Source: an uncultured Bacteroidales bacterium
GTDB lineage: Bacteria > Bacteroidota > Bacteroidia > Bacteroidales > FEN-979
Direction: 5' to 3'
Length of the DNA stretch: 64,000 bases
Assembly (NCBI GenBank): GCA_903915465.1
Contig: CAIWTA010000246.1
Span: 1-64,000 of the forward strand
The position numbers were made by a program, and so were the translations under genes. Below, in pieces: positions 40,524 to 51,462 of this stretch. The notes under the pieces were generated by a model. The model worked only from the letters and a program-made list of their open reading frames with translations. It made no database searches and was not told where the DNA came from. The first letter of the stretch is position 1. Each line of letters starts with the position of its first letter.

Positions 40524-42002
40524 TCAATTGTCTTCTCGCAAGATTCTGGCCATAGAACGGATGTTCAGGAGTTTCAGTACACCTGCCAGCCCAAATGAGA
40601 AAAAGATCATCAGAACAAAATTCGGGAACCAGGTTTTTGCAGGTGAAATTATGCCGCCCCAAAGAGGTGACAACTGCCGCGAAAGGATGTTGAAGATCAC
40701 AACACCCAGAATAAATAAAAACAACGTAAAGAGGTATCGGTAATTGATCTGAAATTTGAATACTTTTTGAACGATAATCACTTGTGCAATGGCAATGAAG
40801 AATTGGGTGATCAGGCTGGCATAGGCTGATCCGACAGCCTCCATCGTGGGAATCAAAAAAAGGTTAATGAGGAAATTTATTACCAGGCCGCAGCCGGAGA
40901 TTATGCTAATCTCTCTGAGATTTCCATTGGCTGTCAGCAAAGTGCCGAAGATGTATGAAGTTGAAACAGCTACAAAACCTCCCATCAGCAGGCGAAAAAC
41001 CCGGGCCGATTCCAGGATATGCTCATCATAAAGCAGATCCATGAGTTCATAGCTATAAAAAACCGAACTTATAGCAACGATGACGGCAATAGTTATAAGC
41101 AATGTAAAAGACAATTTCACCATCTTTTCTACCGACTGTTTGTGCTTGATCATTCTGGAAAAGACCGGAATCAGGAGCACGCCAAACAAATAAGCAATCA
41201 TATTTGCAGCATCCAGTAAGCGAAACCCTGATGCATAGATACCTATTTGTTTATCTCCCAGTTTCCCAGGAAGTAGTTTCCCGAGCATCACCGGATCGAG
41301 TCGATTGTAAAATGTCATCAGAAGTACCATCAAGGCAAATGGCATGCTTTGTTTCATGATTGCCAGAAAAAATGGCCAGTGAAAATTCAGTTTCCTGAAG
41401 CGGGCCTTCTTAATCACAATTAATGAAGCTACAAGGGCAGTCGTAATATAGGCAGCCGTTTGTGCATAAACAAACCATTCGATCTTAAATTTTGTCACCG
41501 TAAGATGTCCCCACAACAGGATACCGCAAAAAACGATCATAAGAAAACGGTCGAGGACTGATAACAGGCTATCGGTCTTGAACATGAGCAATCCTGAAAT
41601 ATTGGATCTCAGATAAAGCACGAGCGAAATCAGGATCTGGTTAAAACAAAGCCAGGCTAAGAGTTTTAGCTGTGCCGGATTATATTTTAAGAAAAATGCA
41701 ACAGTAAAAGCAACCAGGACATAAACCAGGGACAGGAGTAATTTCATGACCACAATTGCAGAAAAATGTTTGTTCAGCAATTGATGGTTCTGCGCAATAT
41801 TCCGGTTGTTGAAATTCGTGATCCCAAGATCGAGCAGGATATTAAAAAGAAAGGAGAAATTAAATACTTCGAAGTAGAATCCATAATCCACCACTCCGGT
41901 GATGATCTGTACATTCCTATCGATTGCGAAAATCCAGACTGGTTTTATCAGGAGGTTAAGCAAAAGCAGCAACCCCAGGTTTGTCAGAAATTTTCGCTGC
42001 AT
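40524..42002 (-). CDS. Oligosaccharide flippase (Wzx/MATE-like)
   Basis: 492 aa polytopic protein; QSMPFALMVLLMTFYNRLDPVMLGKLLPGKLGDKQIGIYASGFRLLDA. Confidence 0.87.
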   Translation of the reverse strand: MQRKFLTNLGLLLLLNLLIKPVWIFAIDRNVQIITGVVDYGFYFEVFNFSFLFNILLDLGITNFNNRNIAQNHQLLNKHFSAIVVMKLLLSLVYVLVAFTVAFFLKYNPAQLKLLAWLCFNQILISLVLYLRSNISGLLMFKTDSLLSVLDRFLMIVFCGILLWGHLTVTKFKIEWFVYAQTAAYITTALVASLIVIKKARFRKLNFHWPFFLAIMKQSMPFALMVLLMTFYNRLDPVMLGKLLPGKLGDKQIGIYASGFRLLDAANMIAYLFGVLLIPVFSRMIKHKQSVEKMVKLSFTLLITIAVIVAISSVFYSYELMDLLYDEHILESARVFRLLMGGFVAVSTSYIFGTLLTANGNLREISIISGCGLVINFLINLFLIPTMEAVGSAYASLITQFFIAIAQVIIVQKVFKFQINYRYLFTLFLFILGVVIFNILSRQLSPLWGGIISPAKTWFPNFVLMIFFSFGLAGVLKLLNIRSMARILREDN

Positions 42003-42133
42003 ATTAAAAAAGTAAAAAGCTCTTTGAAACAGAAACTTTTCGTCAATACTTGGAAAATAATTCAGATATTTGCTACAAAGTTAATAATTAAACTTTTGTC
42101 ATATCATAATAATTCCTTCTTTCCCTTTCTGAA

Positions 42134-43264
42134 ATGAACATTGCTGTTAACACCCGTTTACTTATCAAAGGCAAATTGGAAGGAATAGGATGGTTCACTT
42201 ACGAATCTCTTAAGAGAATCACTACGCAGCATCCGGAGCATCACTTTTATTTCATTTTTGACCAGCCATTTGACCGGAGCTTTATTTTTTCAAACAACAT
42301 CACCCCCATCGTCTTATTCCCTCCTGCGAGACATCCATTTCTTTTCTACATCTGGTTCGAAATACGGCTTCCCAGGCTACTGAAAAAGCTGAATCCAGAC
42401 CTGTTCCTGTCTCCCGACGGATATTTGTCCCTCCGTTCCGGAATAAAATCCGTTGCTGTATTTCATGATCTGAGTTTTGAACATTACCCTGAACATATTC
42501 CCTTTTTTAGTCGCATGCATTACCGGCATTTTTTTCCAAAATTTGCACAAAAGGCCACACGTATCGTCACTGTTTCCCAATTTTCAAAACATGATATACA
42601 TCAGCAATATGGTGTCAACACTGCGAAGATTGATGTTGTGTACGATGGTGCAAATGAGGATTACAGACCTTTGCCAATAAAGGAACAAGACGTTATTCGC
42701 AAACGGTTCACAAACGGTTGTCCCTATTTTATTTTTATCGGGTCGCTGCATCCCCGGAAAAACCTGGTCAATCTGTTCAAAGCGTTTGATATCTTTAAAA
42801 ACACTACGGGATCAGATATTAAACTTCTTATCGTTGGTGCGAAGAAATGGTGGACTAAAGATATCAGCAGAACTTTTAAAAGTATGGACCATTCCGGAGA
42901 AGTTGTCTTCAGCGGGCGGCTGAATGCAGAAGAACTTGTCAAGGTTTTGGGGTCATCACTTGCACTGACCTATGTTTCTTACTTTGAAGGTTTCGGAATT
43001 CCCATTGTTGAAGCGTTTAGATGCGGAACTCCTGTGATTACTTCCAACGTCACTTCCATGCCGGAAGTAGCCGGAGATGCTGCATTGCTTGTCGATCCTT
43101 TTAATCCCCGGTCGATTGCAGATGCCATGATCCAGGTGTTTGAAATTCCTGAACTATCAAAAAAGCTGGCTTTGGCAGGAGAAAAACGCAAAGATGAATT
43201 TACCTGGCAGAAAACCGCCGACCGGCTTTGGGAATCAATTGAAAAAGCAGTAAAATCAAACTAA
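42134..43264 (+). CDS. Glycosyltransferase family 1 (GT-B)
   Basis: YFIFIGSLHPRKNLVNLFKAFDIF; YFEGFGIPIVEAFRCGTPVITSNVTSMPEVAGDAALLVDP. Confidence 0.93.
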   Translation: MNIAVNTRLLIKGKLEGIGWFTYESLKRITTQHPEHHFYFIFDQPFDRSFIFSNNITPIVLFPPARHPFLFYIWFEIRLPRLLKKLNPDLFLSPDGYLSLRSGIKSVAVFHDLSFEHYPEHIPFFSRMHYRHFFPKFAQKATRIVTVSQFSKHDIHQQYGVNTAKIDVVYDGANEDYRPLPIKEQDVIRKRFTNGCPYFIFIGSLHPRKNLVNLFKAFDIFKNTTGSDIKLLIVGAKKWWTKDISRTFKSMDHSGEVVFSGRLNAEELVKVLGSSLALTYVSYFEGFGIPIVEAFRCGTPVITSNVTSMPEVAGDAALLVDPFNPRSIADAMIQVFEIPELSKKLALAGEKRKDEFTWQKTADRLWESIEKAVKSN

Positions 43265-43268
43265 AGCT

Positions 43269-44549
43269 ATGAATATCCTCCTCCTGGGATCCGGAGGCCG
43301 CGAACATGCAATCGCATGGAAACTGGCACAAAGCAACCTCCTGAACAGGCTGTTCATCGCTCCGGGAAATGCAGGAACTGCTGAAATCGGAACAAACATT
43401 ATCCTTTCCATAACCGACTTTCCTGCTATCAAAACTTTTGTGTTAAAGCATCAAATCGAGATGGTAATTGTAGGTCCTGAAGATCCTCTGGTGAAAGGAA
43501 TTCATGATTTCTTTCTTTCAGATATCGAAATATCAGGGATCCCGGTTATTGGTCCGGTTCAAAAAGGAGCCATGCTTGAAGGATCCAAGGATTTTGCCAA
43601 AAAGTTTATGAACCGTTATAAGATTCCAACGGCTGCTTACCAAACTTTCACTATGAGTTCACTTGACGAAGGCATCAGCTTCATCCGGAACTCACAGGCG
43701 CCTTATGTTTTGAAAGCTGACGGACTCGCTGCCGGCAAAGGAGTTATTATCTGCCAGACTGCCGGGGAAGCTACGGAAGAACTGCAATCCATGCTCCTGG
43801 ATGCCAAATTTGGCGAAGCTTCGGAAAAGGTTGTCGTTGAAAAATTCCTGAAAGGAATCGAATTATCTGTTTTCGTATTAACAGATGGAAAAACTTACCT
43901 GATTCTGCCGGAAGCAAAGGATTATAAAAAGATCGGTGAAGGTGATACTGGTCCAAATACCGGCGGAATGGGATCCGTTTCCCCGGTACCTTTTGCCGAT
44001 AAGGATTTCATGGAAAAAGTCGAAACAACTATCATCCGCCCTACAATGAATGGATTAATCAATGAAGGAATTGATTACCGGGGTTTTATCTTTTTCGGAT
44101 TGATCAAGGTCGGGATTGATCCATATGTCATAGAATATAATTGCCGCCTGGGTGATCCTGAAGCTGAATCTGTTTTACCGCGCATCAGGAATGACCTGCT
44201 TGAACTTTTCATTGCTGTGGGAAAACAAAAATTGGAAGATGAATCAATCCTGGTTGATCCGAGACATGCCGTCACAGTTATGCTGGTTTCGAAGGGATAT
44301 CCTGATTCATACGAAAAAGGAAAAGAAATTGTCGGGCTGGACCGTACAAAGGAAAGTTTTGTTTTTCATGCAGGAACAACAAGAGATCCTTCATCCGGAA
44401 AAATTCTTTCAACTGGTGGCCGGGTCATTGCCGTTTCATCGGTTTGCAACAATACGAAACAAGCACTTTCAAAATCTTACGCCAATGCTGAAACGATTGA
44501 TTTTGAAGGGAAATATTACCGAAAAGACATTGGTTTCGATCTGGTATAA
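43269..44549 (+). CDS. purD: Phosphoribosylamine--glycine ligase
   Basis: NILLLGSGGREHAIAWKLAQS; VLKADGLAAGKGVIICQT; PNTGGMGSVSPVP; EYNCRLGDPEAESVLPRI. Confidence 0.96.
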   Translation: MNILLLGSGGREHAIAWKLAQSNLLNRLFIAPGNAGTAEIGTNIILSITDFPAIKTFVLKHQIEMVIVGPEDPLVKGIHDFFLSDIEISGIPVIGPVQKGAMLEGSKDFAKKFMNRYKIPTAAYQTFTMSSLDEGISFIRNSQAPYVLKADGLAAGKGVIICQTAGEATEELQSMLLDAKFGEASEKVVVEKFLKGIELSVFVLTDGKTYLILPEAKDYKKIGEGDTGPNTGGMGSVSPVPFADKDFMEKVETTIIRPTMNGLINEGIDYRGFIFFGLIKVGIDPYVIEYNCRLGDPEAESVLPRIRNDLLELFIAVGKQKLEDESILVDPRHAVTVMLVSKGYPDSYEKGKEIVGLDRTKESFVFHAGTTRDPSSGKILSTGGRVIAVSSVCNNTKQALSKSYANAETIDFEGKYYRKDIGFDLV

Positions 44550-44622
44550 ACGAGTACTGATAATCAAGTGGACAATGAAAAAAGTTGTTTTTAATTGTAA
44601 CTCAACGATCCTGATATAATAA

Positions 44623-45612
44623 ATGTTTCTACGCTTTTTCCGGTCAAGTTTCTTTTCTCAATACCTGGCGATCATCATTGCCGGGCTTCTGTTATGGGGT
44701 CGTGCATTTTTTGTTCCACCACTTATGCCGGTTGCCTCAGGGCCGGTTCCTCTGTATAAGCTGCTTTTCTTCCTTCTCTCTGATCTTCCTTTGCTGGCGG
44801 TGATACTGGGTTATCTTCTGAATTTATTTTCTGCTTTTTACCTTAATTTTTTATTGACAAAGCATGAAATTCTTGCAAAAAACTCTTCCCTTGCGGCATT
44901 TCTTTTCCTTGTCCTTGTTAGCTATTACCCCGTTCTGTTAACCCTTCACCCTGTCAATATCTGCCTTTTCATTCTCTTGCTCGTTCTCGAAAAAATCTTT
45001 GCTTCATACAGCCGCCAGGAACCGCTTGACCTGGCATATACTGCAGGATTCCTAATCGGGATAGGAGTCATGTTTTATTTTCCGTTTATTTTCTTTTATG
45101 TGTTGATCCTGATTGCTTTTATTGTTTTCCGAACTTCGAGTTTACGTGAATGGTTCAGCTCTTTCATCGGTTTGGGTTCTCCTTTTATTTTTCTGATTAT
45201 TTATTATTTCTGGTTTGATGAGGTAAAGGTCAAACTCCTTGAATATTGCAGTTCATTTGTTCCTTTCTTTAACCTGGAATCATTCAGGAATGCAGGATTC
45301 CTGATTTTCACAGCCATTCAATTCTTTTTTTTACTCTTTGGGATTTTTGCAGGTCTGGCGAGGATTTCGGAGAGAACAATTGAGATCCGGCGCAAAACGA
45401 TCCTTCTTATCTGGCTGGCAGTTATTGTACTTCTTAGTTTCCCTTTTGTTGGTTCGCTTCTTCCTTATCACCTGTTAATTTCCTTCATCACGGTCTCCGC
45501 TCTGCTCTCCTTGTATATCCTGAGATTAAGGAACACTTTCTGGCAGGAAATTGGTCTAATGCTGTTGATTTTTTTAGTACTCGTGCACAATCTCTTCCCG
45601 CTTTTCATATGA
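44623..45612 (+). CDS. Polytopic membrane protein (DUF6427-like)
   Basis: ~10 hydrophobic segments; family recollection only. Confidence 0.6.
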   Translation: MFLRFFRSSFFSQYLAIIIAGLLLWGRAFFVPPLMPVASGPVPLYKLLFFLLSDLPLLAVILGYLLNLFSAFYLNFLLTKHEILAKNSSLAAFLFLVLVSYYPVLLTLHPVNICLFILLLVLEKIFASYSRQEPLDLAYTAGFLIGIGVMFYFPFIFFYVLILIAFIVFRTSSLREWFSSFIGLGSPFIFLIIYYFWFDEVKVKLLEYCSSFVPFFNLESFRNAGFLIFTAIQFFFLLFGIFAGLARISERTIEIRRKTILLIWLAVIVLLSFPFVGSLLPYHLLISFITVSALLSLYILRLRNTFWQEIGLMLLIFLVLVHNLFPLFI

Positions 45613-46229
45613 AAAAGATTATAAAGACACCACTGAAGAGTTATTTTTCAAAGGATCTTTTGGAAGCAGGATGTGATGAAGCCGGCCGTGGATGCCTCGC
45701 CGGACCAGTTTTTGCGGCAGCAGTTATACTTCCCAGAGATTTTACCAGCAATGTGCTTGATGATTCGAAAAAACTCACATTCAAGCAGCGAATTTCCCTC
45801 CGGCTTGTAATCCAAACAAGTGCACTCGCCTGGTCGGTGGCACAAGTGGATGCACAGGAAATCGACCGGATAAATATTCTCAATGCTTCATTTGCTGCAA
45901 TGCACCTTGCTATTCAAACACTTCACCTGAGACCTGAGCTGCTCCTGATCGACGGAAACCGCTTCAAGGAATATCCTGGTATACCCCATCAATGCATTGT
46001 CAAAGGTGATGGAAAATTTCTTTCAATTGCAGCAGCATCGATTCTTGCTAAAACCTACCGTGATGATTTCATGCTCGAAATGGACAAGAAACTCCCACAG
46101 TATAACTGGAAGAAAAATAAAGGATATCCTACAAAAAAACATCGTGAAGGGATTGCCATGTTTGGCGCAACTCCTTTGCATAGGATGAGTTTCAACCTGC
46201 TTGGCCAGCTAAAGATTGATCTGTATTAG
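45609..46229 (+). CDS. rnhB: Ribonuclease HII
   Basis: [46 protein letters not shown]. Confidence 0.95.
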   Translation: MKKIIKTPLKSYFSKDLLEAGCDEAGRGCLAGPVFAAAVILPRDFTSNVLDDSKKLTFKQRISLRLVIQTSALAWSVAQVDAQEIDRINILNASFAAMHLAIQTLHLRPELLLIDGNRFKEYPGIPHQCIVKGDGKFLSIAAASILAKTYRDDFMLEMDKKLPQYNWKKNKGYPTKKHREGIAMFGATPLHRMSFNLLGQLKIDLY

Positions 46230-46354
46230 AACTTACGATTGGACGATTTACGATTTACGAATAAATTCTTTCAGATACTTACTTTTACTATTCTTTTTTT
46301 TCATCTTTTTTTCATCTACTTTTGATTTTTCTTTCCATTTCCGAGACCATTTGA

Positions 46355-49096
46355 ATGAAGCACTTTAGGATCGCCTTCATCATTCTTTCCGTAATTATTC
46401 TACTTAGTGGTATCACTTATTTAAGCTGGGTATTTTATCTCAGACTTCAGAAACCCGTCAAGTCTCCATTACAAGCGATCCCGGAAAATACCGCCCTGAT
46501 CATAAAATTGAACAAACCTACTGTATTATGGGAAGACATGTATCGAGGAAACCTGATCTGGAAAGAGATTTCATCAATCCCATACATTGCTTCCCTGAAT
46601 GCTCAGATACACAAAATTGATTCGCTGCTGAAGACCAATAAAAAACTTTTTGGGATCGCACAAAAAAGTCAATGTTATGTGGCAATGACATTGACCGGGA
46701 GATCTACTTATGGTTTCCTTTTTCTGACTTCATTACCAGGAATAAGCGGCGAAAGTGTGATAACTTCCCTGCTTGAAGAAAGTTATGGAAAAAAACTTTC
46801 TATCCTGAAAAACCAATATGGTTCTGCAAATCTTGTTCGTGTGACCTTTCAGGGACAAACGGATCCGCTATATTTTGCAGTAAGAAACGGAGTCTTTATG
46901 GGAAGTCTGCATCCCGAGCTGATTCGCAAAGCCATCGATCAACTTTCTCTGAACATTCCCTCTATTGTCAACACCGGGTTCCAGAAAGTCGAAACCACAA
47001 CAGGGAAAAAAGTGGATGCCAACATCTATATCAATTATCGCCTGGTTCACCCGTTCCTCGCAAGGTTACTGCAAAGTGATCAGGTAACTGAAGTCGATAA
47101 AGTTTCCAGTTTTGCCGATTGGAGTGGTCTGGATGTAATCCTGAAAAAAGATGAATTACTGATCAACGGATACACAACAATTAGTGATACCGGGAATCAA
47201 TTCCTCAGGATCTTTAGCACGCAAGCGCCACAAAAAATTTCAGTAACCAGCATTCTTCCCGACAACACTTCCCGCTTTATGTGGGTTGGCTTCACGGATA
47301 TCGAAAATTATTACAGAAACTTCATTTCCTATTCCTTAAGAAATGAAGGTTATCTCGAAACCTATGAAAGTCTCACGAAATTTGAATACCAGAATCAAAT
47401 CAGTGTCAGAGACTATGTCCTGCCGTGGATTGGAAACGAGATCTGTCTGACAAGGTCACTGAATGATCGTAAAAACCTTCGCGAAGATACCTATGCAGTC
47501 ATCCAGGTAAAAGACGTTGTATTGGCGGATAGTTTGCTTGCGGCCCTTCAATCAATGACTGGCCGAAGAAAAGATTCCTTGCAATACAAGAACCAGATGA
47601 TCCACTTCCTGGCCATTCCTGAACTAATCCCTGCAATCTTCGGAAGACCTTTCAGGGAGCTGAATTCAAGCTGCTATACGCGTGTTAACGAGTACATCAT
47701 CTTCGGGAATAACGCTCTTGCGTTAAAATATTTTATCGATCATGTAGTGTATGATAAAGTCCTGAATAAAGACAAAGCCTACATCACCCTGAATGATAAC
47801 CTGTCTGATAATGCCAATCTTTACTATTACTTCAATACTGAGCGCATCATTTCAAAATTCAAATCGGTGTTCAGTGACGAATTGAATGAACAGCTTGAAC
47901 CTGCTGTGGATACATTAAAGAAGTTTGAGTCGCTGACGGTACAATTTACAAATAAGGAAGGGATTTTTTATACCAACCTTTATGTTCGCTACAACCCGGT
48001 TTCCGAAGCATTAGCTCCGCTTCGATGGCAGGTCAGTCTTGATACTTTGCTTTTTGGAAAGCCACAGTTTGTGCCAACCGGACGACAACATGAAAATGCT
48101 ATCCTGGCTTTTGATATCAATAACCGTCTTTATCAGATTGATTCTACCGGTGTGATCCTTTGGAAACTTCAGGTTCCGGGAAAACCTGTAGGGCATATCC
48201 AGGTAGTTTATCCAAAACATAAAGACAGTGCCTGCTATCTTTTCAATACTGACCGGTCGATCTGCTTGGTGAATGAATCGGGGAAGTTCATTCCCGGTTA
48301 TCCTTATCAACTTCCAGCAAGAGCTGCGGGAGAGTTGATCGTGTTTGATCCCGGCAAAAGAGGAAACAATACGATCTTTATCGCACTTGCCGACAATAAA
48401 ATCCATGCGCTGGAACTGGATGGCACTGCGGCACATGGATGGTTGAATCCCGCTTTGTCTGAGGAAATCAATCAACCAATACAATTCCTGGAAAACGGAA
48501 AAAAAGATTTCATTTTTATTAAAGGGGAAAATGGTCATCTGCTTATCACTGACCGGAAAGGGAAACCCATTCTGAGACCAGCTAAAGATCTGACTATTTC
48601 TAAGGCTAACAAATTTTACCTGAATAAGACCAATAAAAAAGGATCTTTTCTAACGACTGATCCTTCTGGAAAGATAATTTACATAAGAGATAGCTGGAAG
48701 ACTTCAGAAGCAACGTTCAATATTTTCTCTCCTGCGCATCTGTTTTTCTACGAAGATATCAACAATGACGGCATGTACGAATTCATTTTCTATGACAAAG
48801 GCAGAATTTATTACTACGATCGTTTTTATAAGTTGAAGTACAACTACGCTTTCCGCAGGGAAATTACTGTTGCCCCCTTTCTGATCCAGCTCCCGGATGG
48901 AAAAAAATGGATCGGAGCAGTGTCTGGACCTGCCAATGAGATATACTTATTTGGCAAAGAAGGATTGGTTGAAATAGAACCGGGAATCCGGGGAAATTCT
49001 GCATTCACGATCGGGACTTACGGTAATGAAAACCATTGGAACCTGGTAGTAGGATCAGGAAAGTCGTTGAAAAATTATCGGTTACCGAAGCAATAA
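46355..49096 (+). CDS. Large membrane-anchored protein (DUF3352-like N-terminus, beta-propeller-like C-terminus)
   Basis: N-terminal TM; AIPENTALIIKLNKP; C-terminal repeats such as AILAFDINNRLYQIDSTGVILWKLQVPGK, FFYEDINNDGMYEFIFYDKGRIYYYDRF. Confidence 0.6.
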   Translation: MKHFRIAFIILSVIILLSGITYLSWVFYLRLQKPVKSPLQAIPENTALIIKLNKPTVLWEDMYRGNLIWKEISSIPYIASLNAQIHKIDSLLKTNKKLFGIAQKSQCYVAMTLTGRSTYGFLFLTSLPGISGESVITSLLEESYGKKLSILKNQYGSANLVRVTFQGQTDPLYFAVRNGVFMGSLHPELIRKAIDQLSLNIPSIVNTGFQKVETTTGKKVDANIYINYRLVHPFLARLLQSDQVTEVDKVSSFADWSGLDVILKKDELLINGYTTISDTGNQFLRIFSTQAPQKISVTSILPDNTSRFMWVGFTDIENYYRNFISYSLRNEGYLETYESLTKFEYQNQISVRDYVLPWIGNEICLTRSLNDRKNLREDTYAVIQVKDVVLADSLLAALQSMTGRRKDSLQYKNQMIHFLAIPELIPAIFGRPFRELNSSCYTRVNEYIIFGNNALALKYFIDHVVYDKVLNKDKAYITLNDNLSDNANLYYYFNTERIISKFKSVFSDELNEQLEPAVDTLKKFESLTVQFTNKEGIFYTNLYVRYNPVSEALAPLRWQVSLDTLLFGKPQFVPTGRQHENAILAFDINNRLYQIDSTGVILWKLQVPGKPVGHIQVVYPKHKDSACYLFNTDRSICLVNESGKFIPGYPYQLPARAAGELIVFDPGKRGNNTIFIALADNKIHALELDGTAAHGWLNPALSEEINQPIQFLENGKKDFIFIKGENGHLLITDRKGKPILRPAKDLTISKANKFYLNKTNKKGSFLTTDPSGKIIYIRDSWKTSEATFNIFSPAHLFFYEDINNDGMYEFIFYDKGRIYYYDRFYKLKYNYAFRREITVAPFLIQLPDGKKWIGAVSGPANEIYLFGKEGLVEIEPGIRGNSAFTIGTYGNENHWNLVVGSGKSLKNYRLPKQ

Positions 49097-50053
49097 TTTC
49101 TGCCCGACCTTTGGAAGCTGCCCGGGTTTAAGTGAATTCCTTTTATATAAATATTTTAGCTGGATACCGTATAGCTGTGAAATTGTATACATGGTTTCTT
49201 TTGATTTCACAATATGAGATGAAGCAGCCCCTTTTTGTTTTTTGTTTTCTAAGTAAACCATCTGGCCGGCTGCCAGCGAATTTCCTCTTTTAAGGTCGTT
49301 CCATTTCAGGATCTTCCGTTCAGAAACCCCGAATGCTGACGCGACTTTGCGCAGGTTATCATTTTTCCGAAAAATTATGAATTGCAGTCCATTGCTGATA
49401 TACACCTGCCTTCCGCCAGGACCTTCGGCAAAGACTTCATATTTATTGGTGTGAAGAGTTTCTCTGGAACTATCAGCCCCACTTTTTATTGAATCACAAA
49501 AAAATTGCGAAAAATCAGCTACATCAAGTTGATTTAAGCCGAAGGTTTCAATTGCATTGATCAGCTTTTCCGGGTATTGCGGATTGGTAGCATAGCCCGC
49601 TTCTTTCAAACCTTTCGCCCATCCTTTATAATCGGTGATATCAAGCTTGAAAAGGCTCTTGTACCGGTCGCGTTGCGTAAGAAAACAGGAATGGTCACGA
49701 AAGGATTCTTCAGGATTATCATACATACGAAAGCATTCATTTTTCGTCTCATCATCCTGGATGAAGGTTTTGCCCGTCCATTCTTTATGACATTTTATCC
49801 CGAAATGGTTATTTGCTTCAGTTGCCAGACGACTTTTGCCTGCATTCGATTCAAATATACCCTGGGCAAGTGTAATACTGGCAGGAATGCGGTAAACCAT
49901 CATTTCCCTGACAGCAATTCCCCGAAAGCTCTCGATATATTGCCTGACCTGTGTTTCATAAGCTGAGTTCTGGCATACCGATTCAGTTGAAGAGAAAAGA
50001 GACAGGCAAAAGACAATGGAGAAAAATGCTTGTGGATGACGCAGCTTGGGCAT
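49082..50053 (-). CDS. Glucosaminidase domain plus LysM peptidoglycan hydrolase
   Basis: IPASITLAQGIFESNAGKSRLATEANNHFGIKCHKEW; C-terminal LysM SHIVKSKETMYTISQLYGIQLKYLYKRNSLKPGQ. Confidence 0.9.
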   Translation of the reverse strand: MPKLRHPQAFFSIVFCLSLFSSTESVCQNSAYETQVRQYIESFRGIAVREMMVYRIPASITLAQGIFESNAGKSRLATEANNHFGIKCHKEWTGKTFIQDDETKNECFRMYDNPEESFRDHSCFLTQRDRYKSLFKLDITDYKGWAKGLKEAGYATNPQYPEKLINAIETFGLNQLDVADFSQFFCDSIKSGADSSRETLHTNKYEVFAEGPGGRQVYISNGLQFIIFRKNDNLRKVASAFGVSERKILKWNDLKRGNSLAAGQMVYLENKKQKGAASSHIVKSKETMYTISQLYGIQLKYLYKRNSLKPGQLPKVGQKLLLR

Positions 50054-50058
50054 ACTAC

Positions 50059-51462
50059 TCAGTTTTTCTTTTCCTGTTTCTGATCAGATTTCCCGAGAAC
50101 CAGTTCTTTGTAGCGTTTTCCCCGCATTTCAAAATTTTGGAATTCATTGTAACTGGCCGCGGCCGGCGAAAGAAGGCAGATTGCACCGGGTTTTGTGCAA
50201 TGAAATGCGATGTCTAAAAATTCATCAAAAAGATTGATGCTGAAAAGCTGTTGGTCCGGCCTTTTAATATTTTCAAACTCAGCTCTGATACGCTGACCAG
50301 CATCTCCGGTAAAAATAAAATTACGGGTTGATGATGTTGAAAGAAATCTTGCCAGGACAGAATATTCGATTCCCCGGTCGAATCCTCCCAGGATAAGCGT
50401 ATCCACCTGATCCAATGCTTTCACTGCTTCAATACATGCTTCCGGTATGGTAGCAATAGAATCATTGTAAAATTTAATGCCTTCTACAAGTCCGACATAT
50501 TCCATCCGGTGCTCAAGCCCTGTAAAACCCGCGATTCCTTCCTGGATGATGACAGTTTCAATTCCAAGGATCTTGCAGGCACAGATGACTGACATGATAT
50601 TCCCTAAATTGTGATTTCCTTTCAGTTTCCGTTTTTTGTTCAGGTCCAGCACATCTTCCTGCTTGCTATTCCTTGAAAAAATGATCTTATCATCAGAAAT
50701 GAAACAACCGTCAGGAAATGATCCGTTAAATGAGAAAGGAAGAAAATTCGATTGTGCATTTTTTTCAGCGATTCGTTGCAGAATCAGGTCATCATCCGCA
50801 TTAAAAATAAAAAAATCAAGACTATCCTGGAATTTGAGGATATTCATTTTGGATAGCTGATAATCCAAAAAAGAACGATATGCATCGAGATGTTCCTGGT
50901 AAAGGTTCAATAAAATCGCGATATGCGGGGCAACTTTGATATATTCCAATTGATGAGAAGACATTTCAAAAACAATAACAGTTTCCGGACGGATTTCATC
51001 TACAAGATCAAATGCCGGGCGGCCAATGTTTCCAAGAAGAAGTGCATGCCGACCGGCTTTTTTCAGAATGTGATACAGCAATGCGGAAGTTGTGCTTTTC
51101 CCTTTGGTTCCTGTCACTCCAACAATCTGTCGAAAATAAACCTGAAGAAACAGGTCGGTTTGTGAAGTAATGGATTCGCCGGGAACAGGATAATCCATAT
51201 CTTTTAGTGTGATTCCGGGTGTTTTTATGATCACATCAAATTGTGACAAGCGATTTAAATAACTCTTTCCCAGCAACAATTCCACGTTCGGATCTGATGT
51301 CAGCAACGCGTTTTCTTTCAACGATTCATTGCGGTCGGAAATAGCAAGGTGAATCTCAGGTAAGACTTTCCTGATAAGCGAGTAGGAAGCCTGTCCTTCC
51401 CTGCCAAAGCCAAGCAGTACAACCTTTTTACCATCCAGTTTTTCTCGGATCAGGTCATACAT
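50059..51462 (-). CDS. murD: UDP-N-acetylmuramoylalanine--glutamate ligase (MurD family; possibly MurD2, L-Glu-specific)
   Basis: VVLLGFGREGQASYSLI, GVTGTKGKSTTSALLYHILKKAGRHALLLGNIGRPAFD, HRMEYVGLVEGIKFYNDSIATIPEA, LILGGFDRG. Confidence 0.88.
   Translation of the reverse strand: MYDLIREKLDGKKVVLLGFGREGQASYSLIRKVLPEIHLAISDRNESLKENALLTSDPNVELLLGKSYLNRLSQFDVIIKTPGITLKDMDYPVPGESITSQTDLFLQVYFRQIVGVTGTKGKSTTSALLYHILKKAGRHALLLGNIGRPAFDLVDEIRPETVIVFEMSSHQLEYIKVAPHIAILLNLYQEHLDAYRSFLDYQLSKMNILKFQDSLDFFIFNADDDLILQRIAEKNAQSNFLPFSFNGSFPDGCFISDDKIIFSRNSKQEDVLDLNKKRKLKGNHNLGNIMSVICACKILGIETVIIQEGIAGFTGLEHRMEYVGLVEGIKFYNDSIATIPEACIEAVKALDQVDTLILGGFDRGIEYSVLARFLSTSSTRNFIFTGDAGQRIRAEFENIKRPDQQLFSINLFDEFLDIAFHCTKPGAICLLSPAAASYNEFQNFEMRGKRYKELVLGKSDQKQEKKN

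Noticed and set aside
44152-44619. 155-aa plus-strand ORF overlapping purD
   Set aside because: Out-of-frame shadow of purD.
48011-48538. 175-aa minus-strand ORF
   Set aside because: Antisense to the 913-aa ORF, with no signal peptide or domain; a codon-bias artefact is more likely.
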